DNA of 14,195 nt from Betaproteobacteria bacterium. GTDB taxonomy: Bacteria > Pseudomonadota > Gammaproteobacteria > Burkholderiales > CANMPU01. The notes below the pieces were generated by a model. That model saw nothing but the letters and a program-made list of their open reading frames with translations, had not been told where the DNA came from and did no database searches. Positions 8,774-14,195 of this stretch are shown piece by piece (within the stretch, counting starts at the first letter, position 1; every line of letters starts with the position of its first letter). Location: the NCBI GenBank assembly GCA_947499755.1, contig CANMPU010000006.1:1-14195 (forward strand), read 5' to 3'. The position numbers were made by a program, and so were the translations under genes.

Positions 8774-9029
8774 CAAATCGGTTCCTCACTAGTTCCACTA
8801 AGGCTTCCATCGCAGGCTCTTCATCTTCACCATCAATTTCGATTCCGACGATGGCACCACGAGCAGCCGCGAGCATCATCACACCCATAATGCTTTTGGC
8901 GTTTACACGCCTTCCGTCTCGTATAAACGTGATGTTGCTTTTATACTGATTTGCGAGTTGCGTTACCTTTGCTGAAGCGCGCGCATGCAAACCCAACTTA
9001 TTAATAATCTCAACGTCCTGGAGTTGCAT
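8760..9029 (-). CDS. ptsH: HPr phosphocarrier protein
   Basis: 89 aa. HPr relays phosphate from enzyme I to EIIA proteins. The active His15 lies in LGLHARAS and the regulatory Ser46 in NAKSIMGVMML, both at canonical numbers when the ATG at 9029 is used, which decides the start over a longer frame. Ser46 with its hydrophobic surroundings is the site used by HPr kinase/phosphorylase (HprK) in organisms that have it; hprK is not in this window. The C-terminus is acidic (GEDE). The gene overlaps the EIIA gene upstream by 20 bases and ptsI downstream by 14, so the three form a tightly packed operon. Confidence 0.96.
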   Translation of the reverse strand: MQLQDVEIINKLGLHARASAKVTQLANQYKSNITFIRDGRRVNAKSIMGVMMLAAARGAIVGIEIDGEDEEPAMEALVELVRNRFGEDE

Positions 9030-9426
9030 TTTGTCTAGATTCCGTTGGCATAATGAAAACACCGTCACGCCCGCCGCTTAGCGCCTTCTCTAACACCGTC
9101 GCTAAGGGCTGATCACGGTAGGTTAACGCGCGAATGAGCATGGGTAAATTCACCCCCGCGACGCCCTCAACCTTTCCAGGCACTAAAACGCGATTTACGA
9201 TGTTCGATGGTGTCGCACCATAAATATCTGTCATTATTAACACGCCCGCGCCGGCATCTAACCCTTTGATAAGCTCATTGACGCGTTCCTGTACCACATG
9301 GGGGTCATCTTGATTGGAGACGGTAAGGTGCATAAGGCGTGACGGCTTATTCGTCATGACATGACATGCGCAGTGAATAATACTTTCAGCAAAATTGCCA
9401 TGAGACACAACCAGTATTCCTATCAT
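9010..9426 (-). CDS. PTS EIIA component, mannose (ManX/EIIA-Man) family
   Basis: 138 aa, a stand-alone EIIA-Man domain. Phosphate is expected on His9 in ILVVSHGNFAE, the standard position for the family; MTDIYGATPSNI and VAGVNLPMLIRAL are further family signatures. The ATG at 9426 has AAGGAAG about 7 bases upstream. No EIIB, EIIC or EIID lies nearby, so it probably works as a regulatory phosphoacceptor and not in sugar import; that is inference from context and from similar gene sets in other betaproteobacteria. It starts 41 bases after gshB and its end overlaps ptsH. Gene symbols for this type vary between species, so none is given. Confidence 0.92.
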   Translation of the reverse strand: MIGILVVSHGNFAESIIHCACHVMTNKPSRLMHLTVSNQDDPHVVQERVNELIKGLDAGAGVLIMTDIYGATPSNIVNRVLVPGKVEGVAGVNLPMLIRALTYRDQPLATVLEKALSGGRDGVFIMPTESRQNATPGR

Positions 9427-9449
9427 GTATTTTCTTCCTTACGCTTACT

Positions 9450-9476
9450 ATTATGCGAACGCTTCATCTAGGACAA
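9450..9476 (-). promoter_or_regulatory. Weak candidate promoter for the EIIA-ptsH-ptsI genes
   Basis: On the - strand TTGTCC (9471-9476) and CATAAT (9450-9455) resemble -35 and -10 boxes, but the spacer is only 15 bases, shorter than the preferred 16-18. It sits at the gshB-EIIA junction, where an internal promoter would make sense. By-eye call only. Confidence 0.22.
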
Positions 9477-10406
9477 CTTTTCCAATGCATCTATCATCAT
9501 CGCTGCGACATTGAACCCGGTTTGCGCTGTGATCTCTTGCATGCCTGTGGGGCTAGTGACGTTGATCTCGGTTAAAAAATTACCAATGACGTCCAGCCCA
9601 ACCAATAACAATCCGTGCTCGAGCAATTGCGGTGCTAATGTTTCTGCGATTTCGCGATCGCGCTTGGATAGCGCCTGTGCTTTGCCAACCCCGCCCACCG
9701 CGAGATTCCCGCGAATTTCGCCTTGCTTAGGAATCCGCGCCAATGCAAACGGCACAACTTTTCCCGCGATGATGAGAATTCGCTTATCGCCGGCGGCGAT
9801 ATCCGGCAAGAACTTCTGCGCCATGATAGTCCTTCGCCCGTAATGCGTAAGGGTCTCTATGGTCACACCGACATTGTGTCCAGTACTGTGCAATCGAAAT
9901 ACCGATCGACCACCCATCCCATCCAACGGCTTAAGAATAATATCACTGTGCTCTTGAAGAAAATCACGAATCAAATGTTCTTGCCTAGTCACCAATGTAG
10001 GCGGCGCAAAATCGGCAAAGCGCGCGATCGCCAGTTTTTCATTAAAATCGCGTATTGCCCGCGGCCGATTTACGATACGCGCACCTTGCTCTTCGGCAAG
10101 CTCAAGCAAATAAGTGCTATAGATATACTCCATGTCAAATGGCGGGTCCTTGCGCATTAATACGGCATCAAACTCGCACAAATTCATGTCGCCCCCAGAA
10201 TCCAGCCGGTACCAATTCTCTCCATGATCTTTAAGTACTAAAGGGCTAGTGAACGCAGTCACTACATTTTTCTTAAACACGAGATTTTCTTGCACTAGCG
10301 AATAGAGGTTGTGACCTCTGCTCGTGGCCTCGCGCATCATGGCATAACTCGAATCTTTCGCCACGTGAATACGATCTAATGGATCAGTGAGAAACGCAAA
10401 TTTCAT
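9468..10406 (-). CDS. gshB: GshB, glutathione synthetase
   Basis: 312 aa, the normal proteobacterial length. It joins gamma-glutamylcysteine and glycine with ATP to make glutathione in the cytoplasm. Family marks are FLTDPLDRIHVAKDSSYAMM at the N-terminus, MRKDPPFD (84-91), RPRAIRDFNEKL (114-125), the ATP-grasp loop LKPLDGMGGRSVFRL (about 159-173), the nucleotide-binding region with IRGNLAVGG, and NVTSPTGMQEI (282-292). No defect is seen. Its ATG overlaps the gshA stop as ATGA, so translation of the two enzymes of the pathway is probably coupled. Confidence 0.97.
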   Translation of the reverse strand: MKFAFLTDPLDRIHVAKDSSYAMMREATSRGHNLYSLVQENLVFKKNVVTAFTSPLVLKDHGENWYRLDSGGDMNLCEFDAVLMRKDPPFDMEYIYSTYLLELAEEQGARIVNRPRAIRDFNEKLAIARFADFAPPTLVTRQEHLIRDFLQEHSDIILKPLDGMGGRSVFRLHSTGHNVGVTIETLTHYGRRTIMAQKFLPDIAAGDKRILIIAGKVVPFALARIPKQGEIRGNLAVGGVGKAQALSKRDREIAETLAPQLLEHGLLLVGLDVIGNFLTEINVTSPTGMQEITAQTGFNVAAMMIDALEKLS

Positions 10407-11710
10407 GATAGTAAAACTTCATGTGTTGGTCCCTGCGCTGCTTCCATCTTCTCTAATTCGAGCGCGGCTGCAAGTGATGCTAATCGTGCTACGACACCAT
10501 AGACATAGAAACGATTCTGCGCGCAATCTGCCTTCCCTTCTGGCTCAGGCAAAGAGCAGGGCATTTCGAAGGCCTGCGATACAAATTGCATTCCAGGCGC
10601 GTTAAGGTTTTCGTCTGGGCCCCGAGACGTGTGCACACGATAAAATCCGCCGACAACAGCCGTATTCATTAGATAAACCACTGGCTCTGCAACCGCATCG
10701 TCGATACTTTCAAAAGTGTAGACACCCTCCTGCACTAAAACGTCGGTAACGCTGAGCCCATCTTTAACCACGGACATTTTGTTACGTTGTTTGCGGTTAA
10801 GATCGCGAATTTCGTCAACATGCTTAATGGTCATGATGCCCATGCCATAGGTGCCAGCATCCGCTTTTACGATAACAAATGGCTCTTGAGCGATGCTGTA
10901 TTCGTTATATTTGATGCGAATGCTATCGAGAATCTCCGAGATATATCCAGCTAAACATTCCTCTCCGCGCCGCTCCTGAAAATTAATCTTCCCACAACGC
11001 TCGAAATAGGGATTAATTAGCCATGGGTCTACACCGATAAGATTTGCGAACTCCATCGCGACTTGATCGTAAGCCGCAAAATGCATAGATTTGCGCCGCG
11101 TCATCCACCCAGCGTGCAATGGCGGCAGTATTATTTGCTCTAAACCCTGAAGTATTTCCGGCACACCAGCTGAAAGATCATTATTCAGCAACACCACACA
11201 TGCGTCGAAACCTTCAACGCCCAAACGATTCCCCACTCGTCGCAATGGTTCCAACAACAAGCTACCATTTTCTGCTAACTCGACCTCCGTTGCTTGCGTG
11301 ATTTCAGGAATCAGCGTACCGATACGGACATTTAGTCCCGCTTGTCGCATGATATAACGAAGTATCGCGACGTTTTGTAGATAAAATTTATTGCGCGTGT
11401 GGCTCTCTGGAATTAAGAGTACATTTTTCGCGTCAGGGCATAGTTTTTCCACTGCACCCACTGCGGCTTGAATGCACAGCGGCAAGAAATCCGGTGTTAA
11501 ATTATTAAAACCGCCAGGAAATAAATTAGTGTCAACGGGCGCCAATTTAAAGCCGCTGTTACGCAGGTCTACTGAAGAATAAAATGGGGCTTTATGTTTT
11601 AACCACTGATTGCGAAACCAGTGCTCAATCTCGGGGATGGCACGCAATACCGGTTGTTCCAACGCCATTGCAGGGCCAACACGCGTATAGATAGGGGGAG
11701 AAATAACCAT
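10403..11710 (-). CDS. gshA: GshA, glutamate-cysteine ligase (Acidithiobacillus/betaproteobacterial type)
   Basis: 435 aa. It catalyses the first step of glutathione synthesis, ATP-dependent joining of glutamate and cysteine. It does not look like the E. coli or plant-type enzymes; it matches the family described from Acidithiobacillus (TIGR02049, named from memory). Recognisable stretches are DLRNSGFKLAPVDTNLFPGG near residue 48, LLIPESHTRNKFYLQNV near 97, VIVKADAGTYGMGIMT (about 278-293, a likely nucleotide-binding loop) and NTAVVGGFYRVHTSRG. The ATG at 11710 has no strong ribosome site; a second in-frame ATG at 11668 (residue 15) is possible, since similarity may begin around ALEQPVLRAIPEI. 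It is the first gene of the directon and overlaps gshB by 4 bases. Confidence 0.93.
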   Translation of the reverse strand: MVISPPIYTRVGPAMALEQPVLRAIPEIEHWFRNQWLKHKAPFYSSVDLRNSGFKLAPVDTNLFPGGFNNLTPDFLPLCIQAAVGAVEKLCPDAKNVLLIPESHTRNKFYLQNVAILRYIMRQAGLNVRIGTLIPEITQATEVELAENGSLLLEPLRRVGNRLGVEGFDACVVLLNNDLSAGVPEILQGLEQIILPPLHAGWMTRRKSMHFAAYDQVAMEFANLIGVDPWLINPYFERCGKINFQERRGEECLAGYISEILDSIRIKYNEYSIAQEPFVIVKADAGTYGMGIMTIKHVDEIRDLNRKQRNKMSVVKDGLSVTDVLVQEGVYTFESIDDAVAEPVVYLMNTAVVGGFYRVHTSRGPDENLNAPGMQFVSQAFEMPCSLPEPEGKADCAQNRFYVYGVVARLASLAAALELEKMEAAQGPTHEVLLS

Positions 11711-11738
11711 AACGGGTAAAAGTCATATCGTAATGGCT

Positions 11739-11767
11739 ATTGTAACGGATGCACCGCGCTTAGTCAG
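11739..11767 (-). promoter_or_regulatory. Sigma70-type promoter of the gshA directon
   Basis: On the - strand CTGACT (11762-11767, 4 of 6 to TTGACA) and TACAAT (11739-11744, 5 of 6 to TATAAT) are exactly 17 bases apart. The -10 ends about 28 bases before the gshA ATG. It lies just after the amtB terminator, where a new promoter is needed. Confidence 0.65.
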
Positions 11768-11774
11768 GCTAAAC

Positions 11775-11801
11775 AAAAAATGGGGCGCTTATCGCGCCCC
11801 A
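11775..11801 (-). terminator. Intrinsic terminator of glnK-amtB
   Basis: On the - strand a perfect 8-bp stem TGGGGCGC/GCGCCCCA (11794-11801 and 11781-11788) encloses a 5-base loop and is followed directly by six T (11775-11780). The stem is GC-rich. It lies 53 bases after the amtB stop and separates amtB from the gshA promoter. Confidence 0.92.
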
Positions 11802-11853
11802 AATGATCCGAATTGACTGGATCTTCCTTGGATGGAATTCTTACCCTAAAACC

Positions 11854-13224
11854 TTATTCCACACGCTCGCCATGCAGACTGATATCTAAGCCTTCGCGCT
11901 CTTGTTCTTCATTCACGCGCAAGCCAACAGTCACATCGATAACTTTAAGAATGATTAAGCTCGCAACTAGCCCATAGACTAGCGTTGCGCCGATACCGAT
12001 AAGCTGAGTAGCAACGTTGCCTTCGACACCACCTATTGCTTTGGACGCGAACACGCCCGTCAAAATCGCGCCGACAATTCCACCTATTCCATGAACACCG
12101 AAAGCATCCAAGGAATCGTCATACCCCAGCTTTTTCTTGAGCCAGGTAGCGCTAAAGTAGCAGAGTATGCCAGCGGCAAGGCCAATAATAATTGCAGGTC
12201 CCGGCCCAACAAAGCCGGACGCTGGCGTAATCGCGACTAGACCTGCTATTGCACCCGAAGCAATACCTAATAAGCTGGGTTTGCGCTTTGCGAACCACTC
12301 AGCAAACATCCAAGCGAGTGCGGCAGCCGCTGCTGCAATTTGCGTGACCGCCATCGCCATGCCGGCGCGACTGTCAGCGGCAAGCGCAGAACCCGCGTTA
12401 AACCCAAACCAGCCAACCCACAGCATAGATGCGCCGATCAACGTGAGTATCAGGTTATGCGGCATCAGGGCTTCTTTACCGTAGCCAATACGTTTGCCCA
12501 GCATGATTGCGCACGCCAAACCCGCGATCCCGGCATTGATGTGGACGACGGTTCCACCGGCATAATCCAACACACCTTTGTCGAGGAGCCATCCATGGGG
12601 TCCCCATACCCAATGAGCAATAGGCGCGTACACCACGATTGACCAAGCGGACATAAACAACAACATAGCCGAAAATTTCATACGCTCAGCAAATGCGCCA
12701 GCAATTAATGCTGGAGTAATAATCGCAAATGTGAGCTGAAACATCATGAATACAGATTCCGGTATGGTTCCGCTCAGACTGTCGACCGCCATATTTTTTA
12801 GGAAAACCTGGCTAAAGCCACCCATGAACCCGTTACCTTCGGTAAACGCTATGCTATAACCTAGCACGACCCAAAGAATAGTAACGACACTCGTGATGGC
12901 AAAACTTTGCATCAGCGTTGCCAACACGTTTTTCTTACGCACCATCCCGCCGTAAAACAAGGCAAGACCAGGTATCGTCATAAACAAGACTAAAGCCGTG
13001 GCAGCAAGCATCCAAGCGGTGTTTCCAGAATCAAGCTTTGGTGCCGCTGCCGCGGCGGCAGGCTCGGCCGGTGTAGTCGATTCTGCGGTTGCAGTAACGG
13101 CGGCGGGTGTCGCCGATTCAACGGTTGCAGCAGCAGGCGCGTCGGCGGGTGTGTCTTCAGCAAAACTAGGTAAAACCATCCCCACGGTGCATAAAAGCAC
13201 CAATCCCAACAATACTTTGTTCAT
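11854..13224 (-). CDS. amtB: AmtB, ammonium transporter
   Basis: 456 aa. Amt proteins are trimeric inner-membrane channels for ammonium. Residues 1-22 look like a signal peptide (cleavage near PSFA-ED), followed by an Ala/Thr/Pro-rich segment to about 63 and then the transporter core with about 11 membrane helices. The conserved pore histidines are H228 (GTVVHINAG) and H378 (FGVHGIGG), each offset by 60 from E. coli H168 and H318; F166 and F275 fit the phenylalanine gate. FYGGMVRKKN and GWFGFNAGSAL are also family marks. The short cytoplasmic tail that follows suits GlnK binding. GAGGAA sits just before the ATG, 13 bases after glnK. No frameshift or missing residue is seen. Confidence 0.97.
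   Translation of the reverse strand: MNKVLLGLVLLCTVGMVLPSFAEDTPADAPAAATVESATPAAVTATAESTTPAEPAAAAAAPKLDSGNTAWMLAATALVLFMTIPGLALFYGGMVRKKNVLATLMQSFAITSVVTILWVVLGYSIAFTEGNGFMGGFSQVFLKNMAVDSLSGTIPESVFMMFQLTFAIITPALIAGAFAERMKFSAMLLFMSAWSIVVYAPIAHWVWGPHGWLLDKGVLDYAGGTVVHINAGIAGLACAIMLGKRIGYGKEALMPHNLILTLIGASMLWVGWFGFNAGSALAADSRAGMAMAVTQIAAAAAALAWMFAEWFAKRKPSLLGIASGAIAGLVAITPASGFVGPGPAIIIGLAAGILCYFSATWLKKKLGYDDSLDAFGVHGIGGIVGAILTGVFASKAIGGVEGNVATQLIGIGATLVYGLVASLIILKVIDVTVGLRVNEEQEREGLDISLHGERVE
13057..13128 (-). repeat. Two imperfect 36-bp tandem units in the 5' part of amtB
   Basis: Units 13093-13128 and 13057-13092 match at 25 of 36 positions by direct count. They encode ATVESATPAAVT and ATAESTTPAEPA, a 12-residue period in the low-complexity segment between the signal peptide and the first core helix. 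Confidence 0.6.
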
Positions 13225-13237
13225 GATTTCCTCTATC

Positions 13238-13597
<360 letters not shown>

Positions 13598-13599
13598 CT

Positions 13600-13633
13600 A
13601 AAAAACCCAAACCCACGGTTATCGAATTTGGGT
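13600..13633 (-). terminator. Likely intrinsic terminator after the TorF-family porin gene
   Basis: On the - strand ACCCAAA (13627-13633) pairs with TTTGGGT (13605-13611) around a 15-base loop and is followed by a run of T to 13600. The loop is long and the stem AT-rich at its inner end, so it may be leaky and let some transcripts reach glnK. It lies 10 bases after the porin stop. Confidence 0.5.
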
Positions 13634-13642
13634 GAGTGCAAA

Positions 13643-14195
13643 TTAGAAACTTCTAGAAACAAACACTGCGACCTGCTCATCGCCAATATTCTTTCCTAAA
13701 ATCGTGTACCCAATATCATTTGCATCGGTGCCGGTAAACGCGATACCTACCGAAAAGCCTTTATCAAAAGATTTGGTCAAACTAATCTTGTAATCGCTGT
13801 AGGAAGACGCATCGCTGTTGTCGGCAAGACCTAATGCCACGCCAGCAACTGAACCCTCAAACTCTTGATAACCTACATGCAAACCTACGGTAAATCCAGA
13901 TTCGGCGATCGGGATATTGGCAGATAAATCGGCATACCAACTACCGTCACTATCCGCAATACCGAAAGTGTCGTCGATGCTATAGGAAAATTTACCGGTA
14001 ACCCATTTGTAGCCAACCGCGCCGTAGATTTCTGTAGTATCGGCTTCAATAACCCCAGGAGTCTCAGTTCCAGGATATACGTAACTTAATACACCGACAT
14101 CATAGGTTACGCCAGAGTCACCAAAACCGCCTCGGAAGCCCCCATATAAATCCAGCTCTAGGCTAGAAGTGGTATACGCACCAACGTCAGATAGC
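13643..14195 (-). CDS. TorF-family putative porin (5' end outside the window)
   Basis: The frame is open from the right edge (first full codon at 14192-14194) to the TAA at 13643, 183 residues of C-terminal sequence. It belongs to the proteobacterial outer-membrane family TIGR02001 (TorF-family putative porin; number from memory): ELDLYGGFRGGF, YDVGVLSYVYPG, ADTTEIYGAVGYKWVTGKFSYS and DYKISLTKSFDKGFSVGIAFTG show alternating beta-strand patterns and aromatic residues. It ends in Phe (VFVSRSF), the usual signal for beta-barrel assembly. The ATG at 13882 is internal. The gene precedes glnK-amtB by 66 bases, an arrangement I recall from other betaproteobacteria, which hints at a link to nitrogen nutrition; the substrate is unknown. 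Confidence 0.88.
   Translation of the reverse strand, partial: LSDVGAYTTSSLELDLYGGFRGGFGDSGVTYDVGVLSYVYPGTETPGVIEADTTEIYGAVGYKWVTGKFSYSIDDTFGIADSDGSWYADLSANIPIAESGFTVGLHVGYQEFEGSVAGVALGLADNSDASSYSDYKISLTKSFDKGFSVGIAFTGTDANDIGYTILGKNIGDEQVAVFVSRSF

Overview
The window reads as ordinary chromosomal DNA from a betaproteobacterium, probably of the Nitrosomonadales type (inference). Reasons: a dihydrolipoyl dehydrogenase fused to an N-terminal lipoyl domain, a gshA of the Acidithiobacillus/betaproteobacterial family rather than the enterobacterial one, a transport-free regulatory PTS beside gshAB, a TorF-family porin next to glnK-amtB, and a HIT protein and DUF4197 protein of betaproteobacterial type. 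I see no mobile element, CRISPR array, tRNA, rRNA, phage gene or clear foreign island.

Layout. Positions 1-1693 (+ strand) hold the 3' end of phoB and complete phoR, the phosphate-starvation two-component system. Everything to the right is on the - strand. Read in the direction of transcription from the right edge: a 5'-truncated TorF-family porin (14195-13643) with a likely intrinsic terminator; glnK and amtB (13576-11854), the P-II signal protein and its ammonium channel, closed by a strong terminator at 11775-11801; then, behind a good sigma70-type promoter at 11739-11767, a directon of ten genes: gshA, gshB, a mannose-family EIIA, ptsH, ptsI, holA, proA, lpdA, a DUF4197 gene and a HIT-family gene. 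Its last stop codon overlaps the phoR stop in one CTAG.

How the genes work together. glnK-amtB senses and imports ammonium. gshA and gshB make glutathione in two steps and are translationally coupled. EI, HPr (His15 and Ser46 both present) and EIIA form a phosphorelay with no EIIB or EIIC here, so a regulatory role is more likely than sugar uptake. holA, proA and lpdA are housekeeping genes for replication, proline synthesis and 2-oxoacid oxidation. No gap inside the directon exceeds about 55 bases and no convincing internal terminator was found, so read-through is likely, although internal promoters may exist.

The most checkable oddities are two places where a single missing base explains a damaged gene: a C5 tract that splits the DUF4197 gene, and the 5' end of lpdA, where domain homology extends upstream of the first ordinary start codon. 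Two such lesions about 2 kb apart may be sequencing or assembly indels, or real gene decay. I did not find a novel biological system.
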